DNA of 64,000 nt from Actinoplanes missouriensis 431 (lineage in GTDB: Bacteria; Actinomycetota; Actinomycetes; Mycobacteriales; Micromonosporaceae), in contig NC_017093.1 of assembly GCF_000284295.1 (NCBI RefSeq), positions 3,162,001 through 3,226,000 on the forward strand, read 5' to 3'. The notes beneath the pieces were generated by a model. That model did no database searches, was not told the DNA's origin, and was given only the letters and a program-made list of their open reading frames with translations. Made by a program: the position numbers and the translations under genes. This document shows, piece after piece, positions 7,771 through 15,891 of this stretch. Each line of letters starts with the position of its first letter. Position 1 is the stretch's first letter.

Positions 7771-8523
7771 TCATAGGCGCGCCGGCCCTTGATGAGCGTC
7801 GATGACGAAGCGCTCCACCCGTCCCACCCATCGCTGGCCGGGCGGGTCGACGTCGTCGGTCCACGGTGTCCACGTCACCGCATCGCCGTCCCAGCGGACC
7901 GACCTCAGAACCCTGGCCGCCGCGGTGAGCGTCGCCGGTGAATCGTGGCGCCGGCTGACCGCCGCGACCTCACCCGTTGCGCCGGTGACCACCACCCACG
8001 ACCAGGCGTCGCCGTCACCGTCGATCTCGTACTCGGCGTGTGCGGTGAACCTGCGGCCGGGCCGGGCCTTCGACGGCCCGCGCCGGTGCAGCCGGCACTC
8101 GTCGCGGCGGCAGGCCCGGTACGCGTCGACGATCGGTTGCCGTTCCCAGCCCAGCGCCCGGGCCAGTCCGAGCATGTGCTGCTGCAGCCAGTCGAGGATC
8201 GCGAGGCGGCGCTCCCGATCCGCAAGCCCGAGCACGGCGGCGTCGAACGGGACCTCGTGCACCTCGCCCAGCCCGAGGGAGGCGTCACCTGCCCCGGCCG
8301 CGTAGGTGACGGTGTCCGGCGTGTCGGCCGGGATGAACCTGATCCATGACGTCTTCGCCACCAGCGGCGTGCCGGCCGCGAGGTGCTCACTGTAGAGCTT
8401 GGTCACGACGGTCGCGGCCTTGGCGAACCGCTCGGCATCGGACAGCGGCCGGTCCAGCGTCCGCTGCGGGAACACCACCGGATCGGTGTCCACGGATCGA
8501 ATGCGAATCACCCGTGCCGGCAT
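7771..8523 (-). CDS. Hypothetical protein, about 250 residues
   Basis: The product starts MPARVIRIRSVDTDP at the ATG at 8523. The protein is soluble, with no signal peptide or membrane helix. Visible blocks are a helical stretch (ERFAKAATVVTKLYSEHLAA), a cluster DAYRACRRDECRLHRR, and a C-terminal strand-rich part (FTAHAEYEIDGDGDAWSWVV, GATGEVAAVSRRHDS) ending with WTPWTDDVDPPGQRWV. I do not recognise the family. Codon use looks normal for the region, with GC-rich third positions throughout. The frame continues upstream of 8523 over the DUF4262 gene, but that extension is a shadow. Confidence 0.6.
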   Translation of the reverse strand: MPARVIRIRSVDTDPVVFPQRTLDRPLSDAERFAKAATVVTKLYSEHLAAGTPLVAKTSWIRFIPADTPDTVTYAAGAGDASLGLGEVHEVPFDAAVLGLADRERRLAILDWLQQHMLGLARALGWERQPIVDAYRACRRDECRLHRRGPSKARPGRRFTAHAEYEIDGDGDAWSWVVVTGATGEVAAVSRRHDSPATLTAAARVLRSVRWDGDAVTWTPWTDDVDPPGQRWVGRVERFVIDAHQGPARL

Positions 8524-8607
8524 GGTCGCGAGGCTACCCGGCGGGGGTGCGATGATCCCTGTTGGCTTCAGTGAGAAGTCCGAAACGGATCGCCATCGAG
8601 GTGGGAC

Positions 8608-9156
8608 ATGCCCGACGCCGGCTCCGGCTGCCGATGTGTGCTGTGCGCGCCACCGCCCCGCGAATTCGGCAACCCGTGGGTGCACCGGATGCTCGCCGAG
8701 GTGCGTACCCGGCAATGGTCTGTTCTCGGTGTCGCCGAGGACGACGAATTCCCCGGCTGGGCCTACACCGTCGGCCTCACCCACTCGCACGGGCTCGCCG
8801 AGCTGGCGATGTTCGGCCTGGCAGTCGACGACCTCCAGCACTGGGTCAGCACACTGGCCGCGGCGATGACCTCCGGCCGGGTCGCCCCCGCCGCGAGCCC
8901 GATCGACCCGGCGGTGCTCGGCCTGCCGGTGCACCTGCGCCCGATGGATCCGTCCTGGCACGAACCGCTCTTCGGCATGGCGCACCACTTCTATCAGGGT
9001 TCCCACTTCCGAGTACGGCAGATCGTCTGGGCCGACCGCAGCGGACGCTACCCCTGGGACGACGGCGTGACCGAGCAGTCCCGAGAGGGTCAGCCTCCCG
9101 GATGGCTGCCGGCAGACCGGGCAGGTCACCGCTGGCTGGACCTGCTGACCGAGTGA
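8608..9156 (+). CDS. DUF4262 domain protein
   Basis: The 182-residue product matches the DUF4262 pattern: an N-terminal Cys-rich start (CRCVLCAPPP), then WSVLGVAEDDEFPGWAYTVG with the conserved FxYTVGL-like block, LTHSHGLAELAMFGL, and later DPSWHEPLFGMAHHFY and VRQIVWADRSGRYPWD. DUF4262 proteins are common small proteins of actinobacteria without a proven function. The 3' end overlaps the converging gene at 9126 by 31 bp. The start at 8608 is 84 bp from the divergent hypothetical gene, so the two may share a promoter region. Confidence 0.8.
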   Translation: MPDAGSGCRCVLCAPPPREFGNPWVHRMLAEVRTRQWSVLGVAEDDEFPGWAYTVGLTHSHGLAELAMFGLAVDDLQHWVSTLAAAMTSGRVAPAASPIDPAVLGLPVHLRPMDPSWHEPLFGMAHHFYQGSHFRVRQIVWADRSGRYPWDDGVTEQSREGQPPGWLPADRAGHRWLDLLTE

Positions 9157-9692
9157 GCCGCCAAGCCCGGGTTTTCCTCCCGGCCGGGCATGACCAGCAA
9201 GCCCCTCCGCCGGGTCAGCTTCAGCGAGTCGGCTCGGTGCGCCCGCGCGGCGAGGTCCTCCAGGAAGTCCAGATAGGGCCGCTGCTGCAGGTCCCGCTCC
9301 GCCCGGATGAACGGCTCAAGGCTCTCCCAGATGCGCCGGATCCGGTAGTTGATCGTGGTCAGGACCAGCTCCTCGTCGACGCAGCCGAAGGAGACCAGGA
9401 TCCCGATCGAGTCGTAGAAGTTGATGACCTGGAGAGACTTCGACAACAGCGGCTCGGGGAGTCCCGAGATGCCGGCGGACGGATCGATCGAGGCCAACTG
9501 CTCCAGCATGGCCCGTTCACTCCGCTGGAAATCGGGCCGGCCATAGTCGCGAGTGAGCAACTCGATCGCGACAGGCAGATGATTGGCGTTCCGCATCGAG
9601 CGAAGCTGCCGCGACGAGATCACCGATGAGATGGTCAGCGCCGCCATCGAGATCATGACGGCGACAACAGCGAGCACGGTCTGCACCTCCAT
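9126..9692 (-). CDS. Single-pass membrane protein, DUF4760-like, paralogue A
   Basis: The 188-residue product has an N-terminal membrane helix (VLAVVAVMISMAALTISSVI), so the remainder is probably cytosolic. A helical domain includes FQRSERAMLEQLASID, INFYDSIGILVSFGCVDEEL and the block RRIWESLEPFIRAERD. The same layout and the RRIWExxEPFxRAERD block recur in the protein at 31087-31668, so this genome carries at least two copies. The pattern resembles DUF4760 proteins, which are small membrane-anchored helical proteins of unknown role. It converges with and overlaps the DUF4262 gene by 31 bp. Confidence 0.7.
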   Translation of the reverse strand: MEVQTVLAVVAVMISMAALTISSVISSRQLRSMRNANHLPVAIELLTRDYGRPDFQRSERAMLEQLASIDPSAGISGLPEPLLSKSLQVINFYDSIGILVSFGCVDEELVLTTINYRIRRIWESLEPFIRAERDLQQRPYLDFLEDLAARAHRADSLKLTRRRGLLVMPGREENPGLAAHSVSRSSQR

Positions 9693-9760
9693 GAATGCAG
9701 AGTGTCACTGTGTCGCAACTGAGAGTGGCCCTGGCGCGTCGATTCGCGCCATTGCAACAA

Positions 9761-9771
9761 ATCAGTTTGAT
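9761..9771. promoter_or_regulatory. ArsR-type operator before the arsR-arsC remnant
   Basis: ATCAGTTTGAT is a perfect 4-bp inverted repeat (ATCA/TGAT) around GTT, within an AT-rich island unusual for this DNA. ArsR/SmtB operators commonly contain ATCA-n-TGAT half-sites. It lies 13 bp before the GTG of the ArsR fragment, where an autoregulatory site is expected. Confidence 0.55.
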
Positions 9772-9784
9772 GTAATCTGCGGGC

Positions 9785-10298
9785 GTGCTGACGCCACCGC
9801 CCGGGTTCGTGGTCGCCGCCGCGCATCCGCTGCGGTGGCGTTTGCTCGGTGAACTGGCCCGCGGCGACCTCGCCGTGCGGCAGCTGACCGCGCTGCTCGG
9901 CGAGCCGCAGTACCTGGTCTCCCCAGATGGCCGAAGCGCTGCTGCGTGACCGCTCCGGTGGCACGGTGCGGGCCGCCAGCGCCGGGAGCCGTCCGAAACC
10001 GATCCATCCGTACGCCGTGAGCGTCATGGCCGCGCGGGGCATCGACCTGAGCGGGGCGCGATCCAAGCACCTGGACGAGTTCAGCGGCCAGCGGTTCGAT
10101 GACGTGATCACCCTGTGCGACCGGGTCAAGGAGGTGTGCCCGGAGTTCCCCGGGCACCCGCGACCGGTACATTGGAGCATCCCCGACCCGGCCGCCGACC
10201 CGGACGGGCAGCTCGCCGTGGAACGGGTCGCCGACGACCTCGACCGGCGGATCGGTTTCCTCCTGCACACCCTCACCGCCGTAAAGGAATCGTCATGA
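9785..10298 (+). pseudogene. arsR-arsC fusion gene broken by an internal frameshifting deletion
   Basis: The GTG at 9785 opens an ArsR winged-helix start (GFVVAAAHPLRWRLLGELAR, LAVRQLTALLGEPQYLVS) that runs out of frame at about 9923. From 9927 a different frame continues as the body of a low-molecular-weight phosphatase-type arsenate reductase (MAEALLRDRSGGTVRAASAG, SKHLDEFSGQRFDDVITLCD, WSIPDPAADPDG). In actinobacteria these are known as one fused ArsR-ArsC protein. The recognition helix, linker and the catalytic P-loop with the Cys are absent, and the join changes frame. A product from 9927 would be a 123-residue ArsC lacking its catalytic Cys. Its stop overlaps the chrA start as ATGA. Confidence 0.75.
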
Positions 10299-11452
10299 CC
10301 GGCCCGCACCGCGCCGGCCTCGGAACCGTCCTCACCGAGTGGGGGCGGATCGGCTGCATCGGCTTCGGCGGACCGCCCGCCCACATCGCCCTGCTCCGCA
10401 AACTCTGCGTCGAGGATCGCCGCTGGCTGGACCCGCAGGAGTTCGAGGACGCGATCGCCGCCTGCAACCTGCTCCCCGGCCCGGCCTCCACGCAGCTGGC
10501 GATCTTCTGCGCCTGGCGGGTCCGCGGCCGGGCCGGTGCCCTGGTCGGCGGGGCCGCGTTCATCCTGCCCGGATTGGTCGCCATCCTCGCGCTCGCCGCG
10601 CTGTTCCTCGGCGACCCGCCCACCTGGGTGAAAGCCGCCGGCGCCGGAGCCGGCGCGGCGGTCGCCGCGATCGCCTTGCAGGCGGGGACCAGCCTGATCC
10701 CCGCCGGCTGGAAGCGTGCCACCCAGCACAGCAACCGCCGGCGCTGGGCCGCCTACCTGCTGCTCGGCACGGCCGCCGCGGCGACCGTCGGGCCGTGGCT
10801 GGTGCTGGTCCTGATCGCCTGCGGCATCGCCGAGATCCTGGCGCAGCGGCTGCCCGCCCCCGAGCGGCGACCGTCGAGCGCGGTTCCGCTGCTCGCGGCG
10901 GCCGGGCTCGGCGGTGGTGTGCTGCTGCCGCTGGCCTGGACCGCGCTGAAGGTCGGCGCCCTCTCCTACGGCGGCGGGTTCGTCATCATCCCGCTCATGC
11001 AGGCCGACGCGGTCGAGCAGCACCACTGGATGACCGCCGCCGAGTTCCTCAACGCGGTCGCCCTCGGCCAGATCACTCCCGGCCCGGTCGTGCACACCGT
11101 CGCCGTGGTCGGCTACGCCGCCGCCGGGCTGGCCGGTGGGCTGCTCGCCGCCGCCGTCGCGTTCAGCCCTTCGTTCGCCTTCATCCTGCTCGGCGCGGAC
11201 CGCTTCGACCGGCTGCGCGGCAACCAGCGGGTGCGGGCCTTCCTCGACGGCGCCGGCCCGGCGGCGGTCGGCGCGATCCTGGGCTCCGCGGTCCCGCTCG
11301 TCCGGGCGCTCTCCGAGCCCTGGCAGTACGCGGTGCTGGCCGGCGCGGCGCTGCTCACGCTCGGCCTGCGCCGCGGACCCGTACTCACGCTGCTGACCGC
11401 CGCCACCGCCGGTGCCGTCATCGTCGCCGCCGGAGGCGGGCTCCCGGGATGA
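10295..11452 (+). CDS. chrA: ChrA-family chromate transporter
   Basis: The 385-residue protein is a two-domain CHR transporter. The first half begins EWGRIGCIGFGGPPAHIALL and contains ACNLLPGPASTQLAIFCAW; the second repeats the pattern with LKVGALSYGGGFVIIPLMQ and NAVALGQITPGPVVHTVAVV. These PGP and GxGGP signatures define the LCHR family, which exports chromate or related oxyanions. The ATG overlaps the stop of the preceding arsC remnant by four bases (ATGA), so its translation was probably coupled to that gene. With the ArsR DNA-binding part broken, expression from the upstream ArsR-type promoter may now be constitutive. Confidence 0.9.
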   Translation: MTGPHRAGLGTVLTEWGRIGCIGFGGPPAHIALLRKLCVEDRRWLDPQEFEDAIAACNLLPGPASTQLAIFCAWRVRGRAGALVGGAAFILPGLVAILALAALFLGDPPTWVKAAGAGAGAAVAAIALQAGTSLIPAGWKRATQHSNRRRWAAYLLLGTAAAATVGPWLVLVLIACGIAEILAQRLPAPERRPSSAVPLLAAAGLGGGVLLPLAWTALKVGALSYGGGFVIIPLMQADAVEQHHWMTAAEFLNAVALGQITPGPVVHTVAVVGYAAAGLAGGLLAAAVAFSPSFAFILLGADRFDRLRGNQRVRAFLDGAGPAAVGAILGSAVPLVRALSEPWQYAVLAGAALLTLGLRRGPVLTLLTAATAGAVIVAAGGGLPG

Positions 11453-11459
11453 CGCTTCC

Positions 11460-12569
11460 TCACCCGTCCAGCGGCAGCCAGGTGTCCACGTCCCCGCAGT
11501 CGCTGACGGTGAGCTCCCCGGCCATCCGCATCGCGTCCGCCTGCGGGATTCGCCCACTGTCCGCGATGTTCAGCTGCAGGTGACAGGTCCCGCTGTCCAC
11601 GACCACGATGCTGCCGCCCTCGGGCGGGGTCAGCGCCTTGGTCTGCCGGTCGATGTACCAGGCGTCGTGCCCGCCGGCCCGCTGCGGCGCCGGCAGATTC
11701 GGGTGGATCGCCTCCCAGTCCCGGTCACCCTTGCCCGTCTGCGCGAAGACGGTCAGCGGCGCGTCCCCCGCTGCCGGCCCGCTGTCGTACCCGTAACCCA
11801 CCGCCGCCGACTTGCCGCTGAGCAGCGTGGTGTCGTGCAGTTCCAGTCCGGTGACCCGCAGGCCGGACGGGAGCCAGCCGAAGCGGAACGGCACGCTGAC
11901 CGGCCGGGGCGGATCCTGCACCCGCAGATCCCGCGCCACCTCGATCAGCTCGGCCCGCACCTTCGGTGTCACGGCGTGCCGGTACAGGACGACCCAGGCG
12001 CCGGACGCCTCCTGCCAGCCCAGGGCCGGCCCGCTGGTCTTCGCCGGCGTGTTCCGCTCGGTCAGGGGAAGCATGTCGACCTCGCGCGGCAGGTCCGGCG
12101 CGTACCAGGCCTGTCGCTCACCGACCGTGACCGGCTCGCCCCGGCGCAGCGCGGCCGGGTCGTAGGCGCCCGGGTCGAACACCACCACGGTGGCGCCCTC
12201 GTTGACGGTCAGCTGCTCGGGCCGGGCCGCGGTCACCTCGGTCCGGTGAGCGACCTGCGCCTCCTCGTGCCCGCCGACGCTGACCCGCCACGGGATCACG
12301 AAGTCGGAGCCGGGCGCCATCGCGGCGGACATCTCGGTCACGCTCCGGAACGGCGGCGTCTCGGCCGGGAGCGTCCTCTCGCGCAGGGCCGGCGGCACGG
12401 CCACCGCCGCCACGGCCACGACGACCACGGCGGCGGCGCCCTGGACGATCCGCCGGCGGCGCCGGATCCGGCCCGCGCCGGCCCGGGCCCGCTCCACCAT
12501 GCCGGTTCCGTCCGGCGCGGCCTCGGCGCGGCGAGCCAGCGACTGCTGAAGATCTTCGAGGGTACGCAT
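11460..12569 (-). CDS. Single-pass membrane protein partnered with the ECF sigma factor (anti-sigma candidate)
   Basis: From the ATG at 12569 the product is 369 residues. A short cytosolic part (MRTLEDLQQSLARRAEAAPD and a basic RIRRRRR stretch) precedes one membrane helix (GAAAVVVVAVAAVAVPPAL, residues about 46-64). A large extracytoplasmic domain of about 300 residues follows, with few cysteines and repeated strand-like segments (GATVVVFDPGAYDPAAL, GWLPSGLRVTGLELHD). The start codon overlaps the sigma gene stop as TGATG, so the two are translationally coupled. Such pairs in actinomycetes are SigE-family ECF factors with a membrane partner. The N-terminal segment is too short for a classical zinc anti-sigma domain, so the inhibitory role is inferred. 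Confidence 0.7.
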   Translation of the reverse strand: MRTLEDLQQSLARRAEAAPDGTGMVERARAGAGRIRRRRRIVQGAAAVVVVAVAAVAVPPALRERTLPAETPPFRSVTEMSAAMAPGSDFVIPWRVSVGGHEEAQVAHRTEVTAARPEQLTVNEGATVVVFDPGAYDPAALRRGEPVTVGERQAWYAPDLPREVDMLPLTERNTPAKTSGPALGWQEASGAWVVLYRHAVTPKVRAELIEVARDLRVQDPPRPVSVPFRFGWLPSGLRVTGLELHDTTLLSGKSAAVGYGYDSGPAAGDAPLTVFAQTGKGDRDWEAIHPNLPAPQRAGGHDAWYIDRQTKALTPPEGGSIVVVDSGTCHLQLNIADSGRIPQADAMRMAGELTVSDCGDVDTWLPLDG

Positions 12570-13063
12570 CACAGCACCTCCACGGGCGGAACGGTCGTCG
12601 GGCTCAACTCGACGCGGAGCGTGGCCAGCGCCCGGCTTGCGTACGCGCGGACGGTCGTCGGCCGGCATTTGAGCACCTCAGCGATCTCCGGGTCGCTGAG
12701 ACCCTCGTAGTAGCGCAGCACGATCACCGCGCGTTGCTGGCGTGGCAGCCCGCTGAGCAGCCGCCACACCTCTTCGTCGGGCCGGTCCGGCGCCCGTTCC
12801 GCCGCGGCGGGGTCCGGTGTGGCCCACCCGAGCGGCACGGTCGGCACCCGGCGCCGACGCAGGAACGACAGGTACTCGTTGGTCAGCATGGTGCGGACGT
12901 AGGCGTACGGCTCCTCCAGCGCGCCGATCCGGCGCCACTTCAGCAGCGCCTTCGTCAGCACGTCCTGCACCAGGTCGCTCGCCTGCTCCCGATCCCCGGA
13001 CAGCAGCACCGCGTACCGCAGCAGCGCCGGCAACCGCGCCGCCGCGAACTCCTCGAACTGCAC
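12569..13063 (-). CDS. SigE-family ECF RNA polymerase sigma factor
   Basis: The 164-residue product contains sigma region 2 (FAAARLPALLRYAVLLSGDR, ASDLVQDVLTKALLKWRRI, AYVRTMLTNEYLSFLRRRR). Region 4 is also complete (LSGLPRQQRAVIVLRYYEGL, SDPEIAEVLKCRPTTVRAYA, SRALATLR). Size and the LPRQQRAVIVLRYYE block fit the SigE/sigma-70 subfamily abundant in actinomycetes. It is the first gene of a two-gene unit; the stop overlaps the start of the membrane partner. The divergent gene at 13241 leaves a 177-bp gap that should hold both promoters. Target genes are unknown; ECF groups often regulate their own operon. Confidence 0.9.
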   Translation of the reverse strand: MQFEEFAAARLPALLRYAVLLSGDREQASDLVQDVLTKALLKWRRIGALEEPYAYVRTMLTNEYLSFLRRRRVPTVPLGWATPDPAAAERAPDRPDEEVWRLLSGLPRQQRAVIVLRYYEGLSDPEIAEVLKCRPTTVRAYASRALATLRVELSPTTVPPVEVL

Positions 13064-13240
13064 ATGTCCCTCCCCGTCGATGTGTCGCCGATAGAAGAAC
13101 GCGACCCTGCCCCGAATTGTTGTGCCGGGGACCTTCGACCCGGGGGAGACCTGCGGACGGCCCTGACCGGATGCGGCGGGTGGCGCTTGACTGGCGGTGC
13201 AACGGTCCGTCAGCCGCCGTCACCGAATCGAGGTGCAGAC

Positions 13241-13717
13241 GTGTTCACCACCGTCGAAATGCTCGCGCAGCAGCCGTTCCTGGCCGGCCTGACCGAGCAC
13301 CAGCTCGACCTGCTGGCCCCGCTGACCAGCCGCTCGATGTTCCACGCCGGCAACCGGATCCTCCGCGAGTCCGCGCCGGCCGACCAGTTCTGGCTGATCA
13401 CCGAGGGGAGCGTCTTCCTGGACAGCGAGGTCCCCGCGTACACCAACGTCGTCCTCGAGACCCTGCGCGGCCCGGCCGTCCTGGGCTGCTCCTGGCTCTT
13501 CCCGCCGTACCGCTGGCAGTTCGGCGCGGTGGCCGTCGACACCACGCACACCCTGACCTTCAACGGCCCCCTGGTCCGCGCCCTCTTTCAAACCGACCCC
13601 GCACTGGGGTACGAACTGACGACCCGTTTCCTGCACGTGATGAGCAACCGCCTGCAGGCCGCCCGCCACCGGCTCGCCGACTTCCAGCGCGCGAGCGGGC
13701 ACCGTACCCAGCTGTGA
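13241..13717 (+). CDS. Cyclic nucleotide-binding (CRP-like) domain protein without DNA-binding domain
   Basis: From the GTG at 13241 the product is 158 residues and is essentially one cNMP-binding beta-roll: EMLAQQPFLAGLTEHQLDLL, then RILRESAPADQFWLITEGSV, GPAVLGCSWLFPPYRW, and a C-terminal helix (LTTRFLHVMSNRLQAARHRL). The phosphate-binding cassette differs from true cAMP binders: the expected GE...RxA block is replaced by LGCSWLFPPYRWQF. No helix-turn-helix follows. Stand-alone domains like this often accompany redox or gas-responsive enzymes in actinomycetes, but none is adjacent. A role as a ligand or partner sensor is inferred. Confidence 0.75.
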   Translation: MFTTVEMLAQQPFLAGLTEHQLDLLAPLTSRSMFHAGNRILRESAPADQFWLITEGSVFLDSEVPAYTNVVLETLRGPAVLGCSWLFPPYRWQFGAVAVDTTHTLTFNGPLVRALFQTDPALGYELTTRFLHVMSNRLQAARHRLADFQRASGHRTQL

Positions 13718-13721
13718 CCGG

Positions 13722-14582
13722 TCAGCAGGCGTCCCGGACATACCCGCCGGAGTCCGGCGTGCCGACATCGCGGTCACGCATGACGATCGAGAGCCGGCCA
13801 CGATAGGCGTCGCACGCCGCGGCGAAACCGTCCCGGGTGTACTCCACCACCAGCACGTGGTCACCGTAGGAGGCGGTGTAGACGTCACACTCGTCGAAGG
13901 CGGCGCACTCCTCGGTCACCGCGAAGTCGAACCCGGCCGCGCGGGCGCCGGCGCCGCTCAGCTCGGCGGTGTTCTTCTGCCCGCTGGCCAGTCCGGCGGC
14001 GTGGGCGCGGGCATTGAGCGTGGTGGCGTACCCGATGGCCTGCTCCTGGGTGAGCAGACCCCGGGACCGGGTGTAGGAGTCGAGGTTGTCCGCCTCGACG
14101 GCCTGGAACCCGTCGGCGGCGCACTGATCGATCCAGGCCCCGACGACGGTGGCGAGCTCGGCCCGTTTCGCGGCGGTGGAGAAGTCCAGCAGAGCCTCGT
14201 CCCAGTCCTCGTCGATGACCAGGTCGCCGCCGGAGTCGCGCAGCAGCAGGCCGGGGTGGTGGGTCTGCCACCACTGCTCGGCGCCGGGCTGCGCCTGGTA
14301 GGCGTTGACGTAACAGACGTTGTAGAGCCCGGTGGCCGGTTCCGCCTCGCGGTCGCGGCTGACCACGGTGACTCCGGCGGGTGGCGGATAGGCGCCGCCG
14401 AGCTGATAGTCGAAGCCCGCGCCGGCCGGCGGTGGCGTCCAGGTGCCAGCGGAGGCCGGGGCGGTCTGGGCCGGAGGCGGGGAGTCGTCGCACCCGGCGA
14501 CGCTCCCGGCAGCGACGATCGCGACGACGGCCGTCAGAATCCGGGCGGTAGTTGAGACGCTCACCCTTTGATCATGGGTCAT
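13722..14582 (-). CDS. Secreted GH114-like (endo-alpha-1,4-polygalactosaminidase family) lipoprotein
   Basis: From the ATG at 14582 the protein begins MTHDQRVSVSTTARIL and has the lipobox VAGC, followed by a Pro-rich spacer. The GH114 TIM-barrel domain runs from about residue 45 to the end: FDYQLGGAYPPPAGVTVVSR, LYNVCYVNAYQ, WDEALLDFS, GFQAVEADNLDSYTRSRG and FDFAVTEECAAFDECDVY. The Asp in EADNLDSY and the Glu in VTEEC are the likely catalytic acids by family analogy. Several cysteines may form disulfides. The family cleaves galactosaminogalactan-type polymers. The frame opens further at 14657, but that start would bury the signal peptide. Confidence 0.82.
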   Translation of the reverse strand: MTHDQRVSVSTTARILTAVVAIVAAGSVAGCDDSPPPAQTAPASAGTWTPPPAGAGFDYQLGGAYPPPAGVTVVSRDREAEPATGLYNVCYVNAYQAQPGAEQWWQTHHPGLLLRDSGGDLVIDEDWDEALLDFSTAAKRAELATVVGAWIDQCAADGFQAVEADNLDSYTRSRGLLTQEQAIGYATTLNARAHAAGLASGQKNTAELSGAGARAAGFDFAVTEECAAFDECDVYTASYGDHVLVVEYTRDGFAAACDAYRGRLSIVMRDRDVGTPDSGGYVRDAC

Positions 14583-14686
14583 GCCTTCTTGTCCGATCAG
14601 GTGGAGTATGCCGCTGATCAGGCGAAATCGGTGGCTCGGAGCGGGATGGTGACTCACAGTGAGGGGGAGGGAGCGGGAGTGGTTCT

Positions 14687-15304
14687 ATGCCGTACCGGAT
14701 GGAAACGCGGCGGCGGCGCGCGTCGCCGTTCGCCGTGGTGATCGCGCTGGTCGTCTCGGCGGTGGCGGTGGTCGCGCTGTTCGCGGCCGGGATCGTTGCG
14801 GAACGCGTGAACCGTGCCGGGCCGGTCGCCGCTGCCGGCGCCCCCGCGGAGAAGCCCGCGAAGAAGCCCGCGAAGACGCTCGCGGAGACCGCGAAGCGCA
14901 CCGCGCGGCCGCCCGGCGTCGGGGACCCGGTGCGTGACGGCAAGTTCGAGTTCGTGGTCTCGCGGGTGGACTGCTCACGCACCAGCTTCGGCATCGAGCA
15001 GCTGAAACGTACCGCTGAGGGCCGGTACTGCGTGGTCACCCTCTCGGTGCGCAACATCGCCGACGAGCCGAAGTACTTCCTCGGTCTCGCGCAGAAGGCC
15101 CGGGACACCGACGGCGAGGAGTACGGGTACGACGAGGTCGCCGGACTCTACGCCAACCGGAACACCCGGACGTTCCTGGAGAAGCTGAACCCCGGTGACC
15201 GGGTGACCGGTGATCTGGTCTTCGACATCCCGCGGCGGGTCACGCTGGCCGCCCTGGAGCTGCACGACTTCCCGCTCTCCGGCGGCGTGACGGTCACCCT
15301 CTGA
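14687..15304 (+). CDS. DUF4352-domain extracytoplasmic protein with N-terminal membrane anchor
   Basis: The 205-residue product starts with basic residues (MPYRMETRRRRASPF) and one membrane helix (VVIALVVSAVAVVALFAAGI). A Lys/Pro/Ala linker with PAKKPAK-type repeats follows, then a C-terminal immunoglobulin-like DUF4352 domain from about residue 77. That domain shows the usual pattern: FEFVVSRVDCSRTSFG, GRYCVVTLSVRNIADEPKYF, an acidic segment DTDGEEYGYDE, LNPGDRVTGDLVFDIP and LAALELHDF. DUF4352 domains are secreted or lipoprotein modules without known activity. The two Cys residues may form a disulfide. The last 11 bp overlap the converging gene at 15294. Confidence 0.8.
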   Translation: MPYRMETRRRRASPFAVVIALVVSAVAVVALFAAGIVAERVNRAGPVAAAGAPAEKPAKKPAKTLAETAKRTARPPGVGDPVRDGKFEFVVSRVDCSRTSFGIEQLKRTAEGRYCVVTLSVRNIADEPKYFLGLAQKARDTDGEEYGYDEVAGLYANRNTRTFLEKLNPGDRVTGDLVFDIPRRVTLAALELHDFPLSGGVTVTL

Positions 15305-15827
15305 GCGCGGCCCCACGCGCCGGCGGTCCGACGCCGGAGTGACGGCCGGGCCGGCGCATCGCGTGGCGCTGCCCTGGGCCGGGGCCGGACCGTGCGGCGA
15401 GCGCGTCGGCGACGGCGCCGGTGGCGAACGCGTACACCGTCTTGTGCAGCAGATCGACCGCCAGCTCCGCACGTGGCCAGGTCTGTGGCGGGGCGCCGAC
15501 GCCGGTGAGGTTCTCCAGGATCTGATCGTTGGTCAGCCGCACGACCGCGAACTTCGCCGACGCCCACGGTCCCCGCAGACCGGCGTGGGCCATCACCGAG
15601 CGCAGCACGCCCAGCAGCATCCCCTGGCCGAAGTGCATCGCCCAGTTCACCGGCACCGGTTGCCGTCGCGGATGCTCGCGCATCCCGGTGAGACGCTCCA
15701 GCACCCGCGCGGGCACGTGTGAATCGGGGCGCCCGGTCACCCGCTGCTCGATCTTCTCCCCGGCCGTCATGACCAGGACTCCGGCCGTTCCGGCGGCCAG
15801 GCCCTCCCAGAGCGCACGTCGCAACAT
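15294..15827 (-). CDS. Membrane-associated protein of unknown function
   Basis: From the ATG at 15827 the product is 177 residues and begins MLRRALWEGLAAGTAGVLVM. A Gly/Ala-rich N-terminal helix is followed by polar segments (GEKIEQRVTGRPDSHVPARV) and a second Gly-rich amphipathic region (NWAMHFGQGMLLGVLRSVMA). A third helix (LLHKTVYAFATGAVADAL) lies near the C-terminus. The arrangement recalls actinobacterial membrane proteins of the DUF1440/YagU kind, though I cannot assign it. Its start is 64 bp from the divergent MerR gene, so the MerR protein could regulate it. Confidence 0.6.
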   Translation of the reverse strand: MLRRALWEGLAAGTAGVLVMTAGEKIEQRVTGRPDSHVPARVLERLTGMREHPRRQPVPVNWAMHFGQGMLLGVLRSVMAHAGLRGPWASAKFAVVRLTNDQILENLTGVGAPPQTWPRAELAVDLLHKTVYAFATGAVADALAARSGPGPGQRHAMRRPGRHSGVGPPARGAALRG

Positions 15828-15891
15828 GTCAGGCGGATTCCCGTCGGCGGGCGATCCAACCATTGGTTTCGCGGCGGGGGAGACTGTGCCG

